Assembly (NCBI GenBank): GCA_002786065.1
Contig: NHNY01000030.1
Location: 62,001 to 126,000, forward strand
Source of the DNA: Microcyclospora pomicola
Lineage: Eukaryota; Ascomycota; Dothideomycetes; Capnodiales
Length of the DNA: 64,000 bases
Reading direction: 5' to 3'
This document shows positions 33,717-44,778 of the stretch, piece after piece. Within the stretch, counting starts at the first letter, position 1, and each line of letters starts with the position of its first letter. Made by a program: the position numbers and the translations under genes. A model generated the notes under the pieces. It worked only from the letters and a program-made list of their open reading frames with translations. It was not told where the DNA came from and did not search any database.

Positions 33717-35777
33717 TCAGCTCTCCTTCTGAACTCCCCGCACAAGCGCCTGCCGACAGCGCTCGACCGCGCCCTTGGCCTCGCTCACGCTCTTCTCGTC
33801 CTCCGGCCGGACGCCGCGCCGGCCGCCTTCGCGCACCATGCGCCGCAACTGCGCCTCGACCTCCGCGAGGACCTTGCGGCCATCCTCCTCGAGCGCGGCG
33901 GCGAGGCCGTGGCGCTCCTTGCCCCACAGCGTCTGCAGGCGGCGCAGGCTCCAGACGAGGCCGAGCGAGACGATGGCGCCAGCTTCGTACAGGGCGACGC
34001 CCTGGGTGGCGATGAAAAGCCAGGCGCCGAGGGCACTGGTGCCGCCGACGGTCGTCAGCGTGCGCAGCAGCAGGCCCTGGGCGGCGCGGTGGAAGGCCGG
34101 GACCAGCGTGTGCAGCATCTGCTGCCGCGCGAGGTGGATCGTCTGCGGCCAGGGCGGGTCGAAGGCGACGTCGATGCCGCTGGCGCGGGCGACGCTCTCG
34201 ATCAGCAGGGGCTGCTGGAGGAGTTGACCGGTTGTGTCGATGGCCTTACGGTGGGAGGTTGGGTTTCCACCTTCCGAGTGGGTGGTCCATAATTGCGTCA
34301 AGTTGGAGGCTGCTTGCAGCTCGGCGGCGGTGGCCAAGCCGGCTTCTTCGATCTTGCCGCTGAGGTAGGCGAGACTCTGCTCGGCTTCGGTCAGCCAGGA
34401 GAGGCGCAGGATGTCGCCGGCGGAGTAGGAGACGTCGTCGATCCGCCACAGGAGTCGGAACCAAGCTGTGCGGCGCCAGGAGTCAGATTGTAGAGCGGTG
34501 GCGAGGTTGACCTGTAGATCGCGGTGTGCGCCGGCAGACCATGTAGATATTGCTTGGGTGATCTCGTCACGCTTCGCCGATGGTACTGTGGATCGATCAG
34601 AAAGGGTGACAAAATCGCGCTCGACATCGTCGATCTTGGTAGACGTCGTAGTCAGGACGGAATCCAGCAAATGCTGCACGGCAGGTCTGGTTTCCCCTTC
34701 TGCAACCGGAGGGCCTGCGAGCCATTCCAAGACAGTAGTGATGCGACTTGTCAACCATTCATCTCCGAACTTGGCTCCATTCGCCCGATCTGAGCGGAAG
34801 AGCTCAAGTGCATGCGTGGCCAGATCAATGTCTACAGCATTGTCTGTGATCGACTCTTCGGTCGATTTCGTGCCTGCAGAACTCCGCAGCGGTAAGCTCA
34901 AGACTCCACGCACGAGCGTGTCATCGATGACAGCCTCCGGAAGTCGTCCAAACTGCACCGCCCCTGCAATGCCCTCCGCGACAACCAGAGCTTTATGGAC
35001 GGGATACCTCACGAACCCAACTCTGCCCCCAGCCGAGGTCGGCGTCGTGAGCGAAGGCACAAGCAACGCATCCTGTAGATCGTCCGTCGTCATCTGAGCG
35101 ATATTACCCGCGTTGAACGTTGTGATCAAAAGCTCCACTCTGCTCTTCTGCAGCCACGGACTCGGGACATGGATCGTCTGGACGAGCGGGCTCTCCTGTA
35201 TCACGTCCTCCGCGTCTCCGTAGCGCAGCAGCAAACTCCTCCCATCCGCACCGCTCTCCAATATCTGTCGCTCCCACGCCGCCTCTCCATCGCCGAGGAC
35301 GTCACTGAGGATCACCCTCGCCAGTTTCCTCGCCGCTTGCGCACCACTTGTCCCCAAGCCGACCAACGCGACACGCACCGTGGGCGTGCTGCTCTCCAGA
35401 CTCCGAATCGCGAGCTGTAAGCGTGAGAGATCGACGAAGCTGCTGGCCTCGTCCTGCAGGACAAGGAGTGCTTGATGCAGATCTGCATGGCTGGCCGGCA
35501 CGGTGGAGGGCGCGTTGATCGCCGTACTGGAAGCCAGGGAGCCGTAATGCGCGCGTTGTCGCCGACTGCTCTGGTCGAGCGGCCGACGTGCTATTCTATC
35601 ATGATTCCTCCTGTTGGCGTGGAAGCGTTGCCGAACGAAGTGGTCGCGCTGCGTGGAAAATTGTCTCGTTTTGGTTCCGTGCGAGACGACGATATCTTTT
35701 AGCCGACAGGAAGGACAGACATAAGGATCGGCAATGGCGCTTCGGGCCAGACGTGAGCTGAGGGCGAGACGAGGCAT
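33717..35777 (-). CDS. Mitochondrial protein, Mmc1-like (fungal)
   Basis: Single exon, 686 residues. The first ~80 residues are rich in Arg, Ser and Gln with few acids (MPRLALSSRLARSAIADPYVCPSCR, positions 1-25), a mitochondrial targeting sequence with a CxxC. Residues ~130-155 (VRVALVGLGTSGAQAARKL) resemble a P-loop start but lack the GxxxxGK(S/T) lysine. A long helical, charged domain follows, then one hydrophobic segment near 595-625 (ALGAWLFIATQGVALYEAG) and a basic helical tail. The profile fits the fungal Mmc1 family of mitochondrial inner-membrane/cristae-associated proteins, which has a degenerate dynamin-like GTPase fold; I make that link from overall features, with moderate confidence. 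The 3' third is strongly GC-rich, which creates long open frames on the opposite strand that I do not count as genes. Confidence 0.72.
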   Translation of the reverse strand: MPRLALSSRLARSAIADPYVCPSCRLKDIVVSHGTKTRQFSTQRDHFVRQRFHANRRNHDRIARRPLDQSSRRQRAHYGSLASSTAINAPSTVPASHADLHQALLVLQDEASSFVDLSRLQLAIRSLESSTPTVRVALVGLGTSGAQAARKLARVILSDVLGDGEAAWERQILESGADGRSLLLRYGDAEDVIQESPLVQTIHVPSPWLQKSRVELLITTFNAGNIAQMTTDDLQDALLVPSLTTPTSAGGRVGFVRYPVHKALVVAEGIAGAVQFGRLPEAVIDDTLVRGVLSLPLRSSAGTKSTEESITDNAVDIDLATHALELFRSDRANGAKFGDEWLTSRITTVLEWLAGPPVAEGETRPAVQHLLDSVLTTTSTKIDDVERDFVTLSDRSTVPSAKRDEITQAISTWSAGAHRDLQVNLATALQSDSWRRTAWFRLLWRIDDVSYSAGDILRLSWLTEAEQSLAYLSGKIEEAGLATAAELQAASNLTQLWTTHSEGGNPTSHRKAIDTTGQLLQQPLLIESVARASGIDVAFDPPWPQTIHLARQQMLHTLVPAFHRAAQGLLLRTLTTVGGTSALGAWLFIATQGVALYEAGAIVSLGLVWSLRRLQTLWGKERHGLAAALEEDGRKVLAEVEAQLRRMVREGGRRGVRPEDEKSVSEAKGAVERCRQALVRGVQKES

Positions 35778-36018
35778 CTCTGCCCGTCTGTATGCAAGAG
35801 GGTGGAAATGTTCAATGGCAGCACGAAGTAGGAAACGGAGCTTAGATACCTACCTCAATAAATGCGAAGCTGGCTGGAATCCACGCTAGCTATGTTGAGC
35901 AGCTTCAACATTGATAAATCAAGACGAGTAAATCAGTTGCTACAAAGAGCATGGCATTGTGCGAAACATTATCTGATTCTGCTATCTAAGACGGAATCTA
36001 CTTCGAATGTAGTATCGA

Positions 36019-37029
36019 TCAATGCCTCACAGATGATGGAGTCCGCTGATAGTAGTGCACGGCTCCTTCAGCCTTTGCGCAGCTACTTGGCGAGCCTGTC
36101 ACATTGACCGGCTTATCGTGTCCGTTTTGTGGCCTGCCATACACATGCATATAGTACCAGACCTCAGAAAGCTGGGTACGGCCATTGTCGGTCGAGCCCT
36201 GTCCGGCAGCAGTTTCGTTGAAGCGAGGTCCGCTGCAGCCCACGTACGGCGTGACACCGTATCCCTTAGTCAATGCCGACTGGATGTTTGAGAGGGTGTA
36301 GGTAGTGGTGTTAGAGGGATGGATGCCCTTTGCGCTCAGCCAGCGGTAAGTCGGTCGTTTCTTGAAGTACCGAATCACGGTCTGGAAGAAGTCGACCACA
36401 TCTTCGTGTTCAACATACTCTGGTCCATAGCACGGAACATCGAATGTGCTGTAGCATCTGTATAGTTCATAAGCATCATGTTCAATATATCGCCTGATCC
36501 ATCGTCAAACTTACGTGGCATGCTTGGAGAACTCATGTCCCCAGAAGTCTGCATTGCTCTCGCCTTGAGCAACCCAGTACTTGTTCATGTATGCGAGCAG
36601 ATCGTATTTGCCAAATGGCTCTAGGAACGTCCCAATGTTTGGGCCAGTGTACGGTGGCACAACGGTACCATTTGGCAGGCCGTTGGTGGTGTTCGGGGAT
36701 GGGAACGGGTCATATTGCCGGTTCAAATCGCAGTATTGCGTATAAGCCCCAGAGCAGAAATCGGGCCATAATCCGTGGACAGACCAGGAATCTTTAGGCA
36801 GTAGCTGTCCCTCGCATTCGAGGCCGGTGTAGGTGTCCCAGAACTGGGTCTGTAGCAGGAGTCCGCCATACGTCTCCACGCAGCAGGAGTCGACAAGGGC
36901 GGGATCCGCTTTGGTGCTGCAGGAGAGATAGTCCGGAACGAGGACACAGGTGTGGTTGTTAACGCTCTCGCCGTAGAGCGAGGCAGAAACTGTGCCGGCC
37001 AAGGCCAATGCTACGGTGGAAGACTTCAT
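36019..37029 (-). CDS. Secreted ribonuclease T2
   Basis: Two exons on the minus strand, 37029-36515 and 36457-36019 (donor GTAAGT, acceptor ACAG), 317 residues. A signal peptide (MKSSTVALALAGTVSASLYG) opens the protein. Both catalytic segments are present: CAS I in SVHGLWPDFC and CAS II in DFWGHEFSKHATC, the last cysteine being added by exon 2. About ten cysteines and several Asn-X-Ser/Thr sites support secretion. RNase T2 enzymes cut single-stranded RNA via 2',3'-cyclic phosphates, in the secretory pathway, vacuole or outside the cell. An in-frame ATG 36 bases upstream (37065) is possible, but the chosen start gives the cleaner signal peptide. Divergent from the archaemetzincin gene. Confidence 0.95.
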
Positions 37030-37727
37030 GATGTGCTGAAGAAGAAAAGAGAGTGAACCCGACATGATCTTGCAGTGGCAGCTCAGATACTCATATATGT
37101 TGACTCGGCGTCGGTACAGCAGCACTACGCGGGCCTAGGCCGCGCGGGGAGTAGAGTCGTATGCAGGAACATCTGCCCATGTGCGATCTCTGGTGGCCAC
37201 GATAGGTCTGCCGAGATCAGCAACTTTGCGTGCGCGGGTCGTAGTGTCTGTGGCGGAATGCAAGATGATGCGCAAGACGAGCATTGCGGCGCAGTCTCCT
37301 CGCTCGAAGATCACTAGTGATTGGTCCTGATGAAGGTCGTGCCTGTTGGGGATGGAAGCCGGCGGACGGCGATGCCAAACAGTCAGAAAGCTTCGTCTGC
37401 TACGACTTGATCAACATTTTTACCACGCAGACACAGTTCTTAGATACATTTGGTTGCGCTCCTGAGGATCCAGTAGATTTGACTGAGAATGAAGCCAAGA
37501 TCAAGCGTACAGCAATTCCATCTCAGATGTCGTGACTGTAAACCTCTGCTTTGCATAGCGCGGACCAGAAGGAATGGCTGCCTAGGGGTAAGTGATGTTT
37601 CGGTTGTTTATTTGACGCTCTCGCCAGCGACATAGACAGAATCCAATTCTCATGCCGTCTTTGATCGTCGCAAACCAGTCTGAGTCTGCGTGTCGAGACC
37701 AAGGTGACCTTCGAGTTGTATGGCGCA
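37030..37727. other. Divergent promoter region, RNase T2 and archaemetzincin
   Basis: About 0.7 kb between two outward-facing starts. No gene is supported. An AT-rich CATATATG element lies near 37092-37099, about 65-70 bp upstream of the RNase start; too weak to call a TATA box. Confidence 0.4.
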
Positions 37728-39089
37728 ATGCCTAGCAAGCGCAAGACTACTGTATCCGAGGCTTCTTGCCAGCACTCTAAGCTTTGCTTCGTTCCGTCAC
37801 CACATGCAGAGGCTGTAGGCTACGAAAGACCATCTTCGCGTCAGCTTCTCGCCGCGGCGGAGATATCAGGGCGGTTGCCGTTGAAGTCAAGTGCAAAGTC
37901 AGTGCGAGAATCTACATTCCCAGCACCCTTGGTACTGCCGGGCGATGACCTGGCTTATGACTGTAAAGCTCGGGGCCAGAGCCTCTGCGCTTGGAACAGA
38001 CTCAAGGAGCGCAACCACATCAGCAAACAGCGATCCAGCATCTACGTTATAGCGCCCCCAGGCTTGAGTCAGGATGTCAATTTCTTGAGATCTTGGTATA
38101 GCTCGAAAATACAACAGCCAAAGGTTGAGGATGTCGCTGGGTATCTCCAGGCTTTCTATACAGGTCTTCCGGTAAAAATTCTCCACTTGCCTGAGCTTCG
38201 ATTTAGGATGTGGGATGGTGACGAGGATGATGCCACCTCCGTCAAACACATGCACGGCTCATCCAAGAAGAATTCGCTGCCCTATATTGGATTGCAATAC
38301 AGTCAATTTGAGGCTCTACAAGTTCGGGTTCGACCTTGCACAGACTCAATGTTTCAAGGTCAGATGGATCTCAACGATATCATTGATGCTTGCATCGAGG
38401 TACTCCCTGATGACGCGTTCGCCATGACCATGATCCTGCCGTACGACTTGTTCGAGTCGGAGGATGACGATTTCTGCTGTGGGCGTGCATTCGGTGGAAG
38501 CAGAGTCAGCGTGGTCAGCACGGCGCGCTATGATCCGGAGCTCGACATCAAGCAAGATATTGAGACAAGCCATGCCTGGCCTACGAGTCACTGCCGAGAA
38601 TATGTCGATGCGTGCTGCGCAGACCATGATAAAGGGCAGAAAAAGCGGCGAAAGACAGGCAAGAAGTCCGGCGAAGTCGGCATGTCGATGAGTAAAGATG
38701 ACCCTTGTGTTCCGACCTCATCTCTGCACGCTGCGGTAAGTGCAGTCCGTGACATATGCTCACCAATTTCGTCGCTCGACAAAACCAATCTTTGGCTGTC
38801 GCGTGTGTGCAAAACCGCTTCACATGAGCTGGGTCACTGTTTGGGGATAGATCATTGCCCATACTACGCTTGTATCATGCAAAGCACGGCTGGACTGAGT
38901 GAGGATGCTCGACAACCGCCATATCTGTGTCCGATAGATTTGGCCAAGCTTCTCCGAGTCACTGGTGCTACGGAGACGGAGCACTTGGTCGCACTGAACA
39001 CGTTTTGTGGACGATATCGTAGTGATCGACTGTTCAGAGCGTTTGGTGCTTGGATAGATGGGAGGCTGGCAGAGCTCCCATCATCGTAG
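37728..39089 (+). CDS. Archaemetzincin-type zinc metalloprotease
   Basis: Single exon, 453 residues, ATG 37728. The zinc signature is complete: HELGHCLGIDHCPYYACIMQ, with first histidine about residue 366, and the HExxHxxGxxH core followed by the CxxxxCxM turn that defines archaemetzincins (AMZ). Upstream, the conserved strand VLPDDAFAMTMILPYDLFESEDDDFCCGRAFGGSRVSVVST matches the family's substrate-cleft region (positions ~230-275), and a lysine/arginine-rich loop (KGQKKRRKTGKKSG) splits the domain. A final block CPIDLAKLL with a conserved Cys ends the catalytic domain. There is no signal peptide, so an intracellular location is expected. Substrates of fungal AMZ proteins are not established. 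Confidence 0.92.
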   Translation: MPSKRKTTVSEASCQHSKLCFVPSPHAEAVGYERPSSRQLLAAAEISGRLPLKSSAKSVRESTFPAPLVLPGDDLAYDCKARGQSLCAWNRLKERNHISKQRSSIYVIAPPGLSQDVNFLRSWYSSKIQQPKVEDVAGYLQAFYTGLPVKILHLPELRFRMWDGDEDDATSVKHMHGSSKKNSLPYIGLQYSQFEALQVRVRPCTDSMFQGQMDLNDIIDACIEVLPDDAFAMTMILPYDLFESEDDDFCCGRAFGGSRVSVVSTARYDPELDIKQDIETSHAWPTSHCREYVDACCADHDKGQKKRRKTGKKSGEVGMSMSKDDPCVPTSSLHAAVSAVRDICSPISSLDKTNLWLSRVCKTASHELGHCLGIDHCPYYACIMQSTAGLSEDARQPPYLCPIDLAKLLRVTGATETEHLVALNTFCGRYRSDRLFRAFGAWIDGRLAELPSS

Positions 39090-39800
39090 ACCAGATTCAG
39101 ATTGGATCTGCTGCAGAGACTGTCTAGAAGGTATTACTGATATACACGAAGATGAGAGCGCTGTCGCCCGGAGCTCTGATGTGAGCAGAATACTGTCTTT
39201 TCGGCGGAGTAGGCATAGATTTAGATCGGCTTCCTCTCCTTTTGCAAGGTAACATGGCGTAGCGTAGATGTCAATGAAGAAGATATAGATGTGTATCATG
39301 ACACTGGTTGAGCAGGGTATCGTTGTCGTGCGTGTGAAGACCGGGGGTGATGCTCATATAGACCAAGACCCCCACCGTGCCCTTGTTCCAATCGGTGTGG
39401 AGACCACACCCCTCGCAGCAGATTTACGCACTTCAGCCTGACACCAACTCGCGCTTTGCTCCAACGACACCACCTCCCTCCCACGATTCCACCTCCTACC
39501 GTGGCTTCACACTCCCTCAATTTCTTTGCACAATCACACCCAGGCCATCATCCTCGAGCCAAGGCTATTCCTATCATCTCACACAGCAGCAGATCGGTTT
39601 CGCGTGCCCCTTGTCGCCACCAACGTTCGCCGCGGGGCCCCACTTCTTTTCAGCCGCCGCTGAAGGGTCGCGCGACATCATCTATTCGAGCGTCAAGTTG
39701 CGGCGTCCTAGACACAAGCTTGAACACACCAAGATCGCGGTGCATAAACTAGCATTGCTTGCACTGAACCGACTTCGAAATCGGTCTGAACACTGCAACC
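39090..39800. other. Intergenic, calcineurin A promoter and leader
   Basis: About 0.7 kb. The part from about 39440 to 39660 is pyrimidine-rich (CCACCTCCCTCCC, TCCTACC), as is usual for promoters or leaders of constitutive fungal genes. The open frames here have no domains. Confidence 0.4.
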
Positions 39801-41661
39801 ATGGAGGGCTCTTCGAACGACCAAACGTTCGCCGAGAATGCTGTTCGCGCGATTCAGAACAAGAAGCAGGTGCCTGAAATCGACTTCACATTGCACACCA
39901 TGGAGGATGGTAGCACAGTCAGCACGCAAGAGCGCGTATGCAAAGGTCCGTCGGCGAAAAAGATTGCAAGGAGTGCCCCAGTGCGCCGCGTACTGCGGTC
40001 GAAATGAATTCAAGACTGACCGCCACTTGACTGCAGATGTACAAGCACCCGCCTTCAACACTCCCACCGATGAGCAATTGAAATCCCCCGTCGATCCGTC
40101 CAAGCCCAACCTCGCGTTCCTCAAGCAACATCTATACAGGGAAGGTCGTCTCACGGAAGATCAGGCGCTATGGATTTTGAATTCTGGTACAGCGGTTTTG
40201 CGCTCGGAGCCGAACCTGTTGGAGATGGACGCACCGATCACAGTCTGTGGAGATATTCATGGGCAATACTTTGACCTGATGAAGCTGTTCGAGGTCGGAG
40301 GTGACCCGGCAGAGACACGCTACCTGTTTTTGGGAGACTACGTGGATCGCGGCTACTTCTCGATCGAGTGTGTGCTCTACCTGTGGTCTTTGAAGATCTG
40401 GTACCCGAACACCCTCTGGTTGCTGCGAGGTAACCACGAATGCCGTCACTTGACCGACTACTTTACTTTTAAACTGGAGTGCAAGCACAAATACAGCGAG
40501 AGGGTGTATGAGGCATGCATGGAGTCCTTCTGCTCGCTTCCTTTGGCTGCAGTCATGAACAAGCAGTTTCTGTGCATTCACGGTGGTCTGAGCCCTGAGC
40601 TACACACACTGGAGGACTTGAAGTCGCTGGACCGATTCAGGGAGCCACCGACTCATGGCCTTATGTGCGATATCCTATGGGCTGATCCGTTGGAGGAATT
40701 TGGACAGGAAAAGACGCAAGAGTATTTCGTCCACAACCACGTCCGAGGCTGCTCATACTTCTTCTCTTACCCTGCAGCATGCGCTTTCTTGGAGAAGAAC
40801 AATCTGCTTTCCATCATCCGAGCCCATGAGGCTCAAGACGCCGGCTACAGAATGTACAGAAAGACACGAACGACCGGCTTTCCATCAGTCATGACCATCT
40901 TCTCTGCACCAAACTATCTCGACGTGTACAACAACAAGGCCGCCGTGCTGAAGTACGAGAACAACGTCATGAACATCCGTCAGTTCAACTGCACGCCACA
41001 CCCTTACTGGTTGCCTAACTTTATGGATGTCTTCACCTGGTCTCTACCATTCGTTGGCGAGAAGATCACAGATATGCTGATCGCGATCCTCAACACTTGC
41101 AGCAAGGAGGAGTTGGAGGAGGAGACTCCGTCGTCCGCAGGTCCGGTATCGCCACCAATCACCAGCGCCCAGGCAGCCAACATGGATCCAGAGAGCATCG
41201 AATTCAAACGACGTGCGATCAAGAACAAGATTTTGGCCATTGGAAGATTGTCTCGTGTCTTCCAGGTCTTGCGCGAGGAGTCCGAGCGCGTCACCGAGCT
41301 CAAGACTGCATCTGGTGGTCGACTACCTGCAGGCACACTCATGCTTGGTGCGGAAGGCATCAAGCAAGCCATCAACTCGTTCGAAGATGCACGAAAGGTC
41401 GATCTACAAAATGAACGACTACCGCCCAGCCACGAAGAAGTACGAAAATCGAGCGACGCAGCGAGAGATGAGGCGCTGAAGAGAGCGTCGAGGGAGGCAG
41501 ACAACGACCAGCAACTTGCTGGCGTCGCAAGACGGATATCGATGTAAGTCCGCGGCCATTTCGCATCGAGTGCTTACTATAAGCTTCTCAGGTTTTTCAA
41601 TCGTGAAACTTGCTAACAGGTCAATAGGTCTTCGGGATCAGGGCGTAGCCGACAGTCGTGA
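39801..41661 (+). CDS. cnaA: Calcineurin catalytic subunit A (PP2B)
   Basis: Exons 39801-39945, 40037-41543 and 41628-41661. The first intron uses GTCCGT/CTGCAG and restores QERVCKDVQAPA, the usual fungal N-terminus. Metallophosphatase motifs are intact: [36 protein letters not shown] and the HAF-type [11 protein letters not shown]. The calcineurin B-binding helix and calmodulin region follow ([20 protein letters not shown]), then the autoinhibitory stretch (NERLPPSH). It is the Ca2+/calmodulin-dependent phosphatase of Crz1-type signalling. The end is ambiguous: the ATG at 41542 is followed by TAAGT, so the unspliced message stops at 41547, while splicing of GTAAGT (41544) with branch CTAAC and acceptor AATAG (41627) adds [11 protein letters not shown] prefer the spliced form. 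Confidence 0.95.
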
Positions 41662-41997
41662 GGAGAAAAGCCTCGATCGGCATGTTGATGAATCAGCGTA
41701 AAGCGTTGTATTTAAGAAAATCCCACGGCAGGTGACGATGGCTGTAGTGAATGCTTGACATGCCTCTCTTTATTCTTACTGCAGATCACTTGCGTCCACG
41801 ATGATGCCCGAGACGTCAGTGAGAAAGCATCATGAGCGCAAGCGCGCCCTGTTGGAATGATGTTATCCGTTGAAGACATGTAGCATAGGGTCTACCCGTC
41901 ACATGATGGAACGAAAAGAATTGATAATCCTCTCAACTCGAGTCACCTCCAAACGTCCCACCTCTTCAGCTCTGTCGCTTGGACTTCCAGCCCCCAA
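41662..41997. other. Convergent 3' region, calcineurin and NmrA-like gene
   Basis: 336 bp between facing stop codons; no feature seen. Confidence 0.35.
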
Positions 41998-43059
41998 TCA
42001 CGACGACTTATTGACATAGTTCTGATGCCAGGTATACCCGCGATCCGCCCTGACTAGCCTCTCCACCGCCTGCGTTCCGCTCTCCGGCGTCCGGCCCAGC
42101 AGCACTTCCAACGCCGGATCGACCGTCACCGCATCGCCGCCCGCCACACCTTGCATGAACACCAGCCGCGCCTCGAACCAGGCCTTCCCCTTCCCACCTT
42201 CATCATCCTTGGCCGCCTCCTCGATCCACGTCTGCGGCTCAACAAACTCCACCTTCAGCTTTGAGCCATCGCCACGTCCCCGATCAATCGCGCCGACCAG
42301 GTCCACGATCGGCTCGGCTTGCGGCCCGGTGAGCAGGATGATATTCTTCGAGGTCTGCGGCACGATACTCGGGAACGCATCGAGGCCCCGAGCAAGCAGC
42401 GTCGCCATGCCTTCACCGAGGTCGTCGCGAGATGCGAACGCGATCCCGCCCTCCGCGAGCGCGGGCGACATCTCCGGCAGCTGGACCGCGGTGGTCGACG
42501 GGTAGTAGTTGAGGAACAGCGGGAACGCATCCGCGTACAAGCCTGCACGCAGCGAGATGAACTCCAGCCCCGACCTGCGCCGAGACATTTAGTCACGCAC
42601 AATCTATCTTGAGGAGTGGTATGCAAAGCAGACTTACGTCTCCAAGAACCCCTCCGTCTCGTAATGCGCCTGCTGGAACCCGATGCGGCTGCCATCCGTC
42701 CACCCGCCGAACGCGAGACTGACATACCACACGCGCCCGACGCGCGCCGTCCGCGCCGCCGCGATGACGTTGCGGTGCTCGGCGTTGCGCTGGTCATTGT
42801 CGCGGGTCGGCGACGAGACGAACAGCACGTCGTGCACGCCCGCGAAGGCGGCGATCAGCGTGGCCGGGCGGTCGTAGTCGGCGACGCGGAATTGCACGCC
42901 TTGGGCTTCGAAGCGGGCGCGGTTGGTCTCGGAGCGCGAGGTGGCGATTATGTTTGAGTGGGGGAGGGTGGTGTTGGATGGGGAGAGGAGGTGGGTGAGG
43001 ATCGAGGCGCCGAGGCCGCCGGTCGTGCCGGTTAGGAGGAGAGAGGAGGATGGGGACAT
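41998..43059 (-). CDS. NmrA-like NAD(P)-binding reductase (SDR atypical)
   Basis: Two exons on the minus strand, 43059-42638 and 42574-41998 (donor GTAAGT, acceptor CGCAG, ACG rebuilt), 332 residues. The N-terminal Rossmann motif is LLTGTTGGLGASIL (TGxxGxxG), followed by ATSRSE with an arginine suited to NADP(H), VADYDRPATL and GVHDVLFVSSP. A C-terminal part with LRAGLYADAFPLFLNYYP and SRDDLGEGMATLL matches atypical short-chain dehydrogenases of the NmrA/HSCARG/quinone-oxidoreductase-2 type. The canonical YxxxK pair is not apparent, as in NmrA-type sensors. The substrate is unknown; a redox-sensing or quinone-reducing role is possible. The gene is notably GC-rich. A TATA-like box stands upstream. 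Confidence 0.88.
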
Positions 43060-44249
43060 GGTTGTTGGGCGGAGGGGAGGCAATGTCACAGTTATTTAGA
43101 CTTGGGAATGAGAATGTCTCTCTCTGTGGTTTACGGCTTGTTGGTCGTTGGCTGTGGGAAGATAGGCTTGAAGAGAGGAATCAATAATTTCTACCCGTCC
43201 ATCGCATCTTATATATCTACAACATACGCACATCAATCCCCAACATGCTCCCGTTCCCCAGATATGCACGTTCACGAACCCGTCGCTTCGTTCGCCGGCA
43301 AGTTCTGGATTTTGAAGCGTGAAGTCACTCGGGGATATTTTTAGATGCCTCAGGCTCGAATCAGCGCCTGCCATTGGAGACGGAGGATGCGTTCGATTAC
43401 CAACCACATGCGCCTTTTACGTTACGAGATCTGTTGGATTTGTAAAGCATCGAAACACCATGGCAGGACAGTCTTTTCGCGCCTGCCCTGTACAGCATAT
43501 TCCTTATGCTCCCTAGAATCCTTTGTTAGTCCACGAGGTGATGTCGCGAGGGAGAATGCCATTTGCGCACGCAGAATCAAGATGGAGCTACACCCATGCC
43601 CGACCCGCACGCGGAGTGTCCGAGTTTCTGTTTGGAAGGAGTGAGAAGATCGCCGTGAACCGCGAATGCATGTATGTGTCGTTCTGATCTTTACACAGAT
43701 AAGGTATTTTGAGCACTTGGGTACGACGACATGTAGTGGAAAGAACAAGTTGCGTCCAGTTGATCGTGTGGATTTCTTCACTAAGGTGAGAGTCAATGCA
43801 TGTTCAGCAGGCTCCTCGGTAGCTGCTCGTTGCAACGACCTCTACATGCCTCCATTCATATGCTGATGATCACGATCTGCTCATTCACGCTCACAGCTTC
43901 GAGCATGCAAGTTGTCTCGGCGCCGAGAGTATCTCTCTGAAAGCGTATTGTAGCTTACCATTGTCTTGGAATTTGCTTGTGAGTATTGCGCGTGCCAGAT
44001 GTGGCTACGGCAATCTTGTGAAAGGGATCGTTGAACTACATCAACGTTACGAACATGATCACCAATGACGAGCTGAGAGGTGTAATTGGGTCATGAGTGT
44101 TTTCATTCCATGCTACCGAGCTTCACTCAAGAAGTCGGCCAAGCATGCTATAGATTCATCCCCTTTCGCGCCCCGGATTTACCGCCACTCCCGACCCCAT
44201 CAAAGGTATCGTCCGGCAGCTCTCCAGAACGCCTAGGCAAAGTAACCAT
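43060..44249. other. Intergenic 1.2 kb
   Basis: Promoter of the NmrA-like gene at the left side and 3' flank of the CipC-like gene at the right. Short frames on both strands have no domain or splice support. Confidence 0.4.
43208..43215 (-). promoter_or_regulatory. TATA-like box of the NmrA-like gene
   Basis: On the minus strand the sequence reads TATATAAG, about 150 bp upstream of the ATG at 43059, an ordinary distance for a fungal TATA box. Function is inferred from position only. Confidence 0.4.
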
Positions 44250-44778
44250 CTACCACCGACCGAAGCTCTGCTCGACGTGGCGCGGCGGGCCGTGGTTGGG
44301 GTCGTACTGGTCGTAGTTGTTGGTGTAATGCTGGTCGTACAGCTGCTCGGCGCGGTTCTTGGCCTCGTGCTTGGCGCGCTCGCGGTCGACGAAGTCCTCG
44401 CCCTTGGTCTCGGCGAGGCGATCGACCTCGGCGCCGGCGAAGCCGACGAGCAGCTCCTTGGCGAATTGGTGGGAGACGGGCTTGCCTGGAGGGGAGGTGG
44501 GATGTTAGGTTGAGTTCAATGGGTGGAATATGAGAGAGGGAAGCTGCGGGAGTGGAGTCTGCTTACCCTCCTTGCGCTGGTGGTCCTCGAACATCTTGAA
44601 GGCGGCGAAGGAGGCGCCGCCAGCGACGAGCTCGTGGCTGAACTCGGCCTTGTTCTCACTCTGGCCGTTGTAGACCTTGTTGTAGTCGTTTTGAGCCTGG
44701 TCTGCGGGTTATGGTGTTAGTCGATGTGTGAGGAGGAGGTGAGGGGATGGATGAATACGACATACCGAAGCCGAACAT
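44250..44778 (-). CDS. CipC-like stress/antibiotic-response protein (DUF3759)
   Basis: Three exons on the minus strand, 44778-44766 (13 nt), 44701-44567 and 44485-44250, with introns of 64 and 81 nt; 127 residues. The first exon codes only MFGF and one base, and the join gives MFGFDQAQNDYNKVYNGQ. The family blocks EFSHELVAGGASFAAFKMFE, GKPVSHQFAKELLVGFAGAEVDRLAETKGEDF and DRERAKHEAKNRAEQLYDQHY are all present, with a Tyr/Asn-rich tail (NNYDQYDPNHGPP). CipC was described as a concanamycin-induced protein of Aspergillus and relatives are abundant small stress proteins; the biochemical role is not known. Strong GC3 bias and a good TATA box suggest high expression. The short first exon means the gene is easily missed by frame searches. 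Confidence 0.93.

Noticed and set aside
33696-34292. 198-codon open frame opposite the Mmc1-like gene
   Set aside because: Produced by high GC3 on the opposite strand; composition is Ala/Gly/Arg/Val repeats without a domain.
44277-44720. Hydrophobic Leu/Val-rich frames on the plus strand
   Set aside because: They are the antisense of the strongly codon-biased CipC-like gene; their repetitive VVVVG/LALV texture is an artefact.
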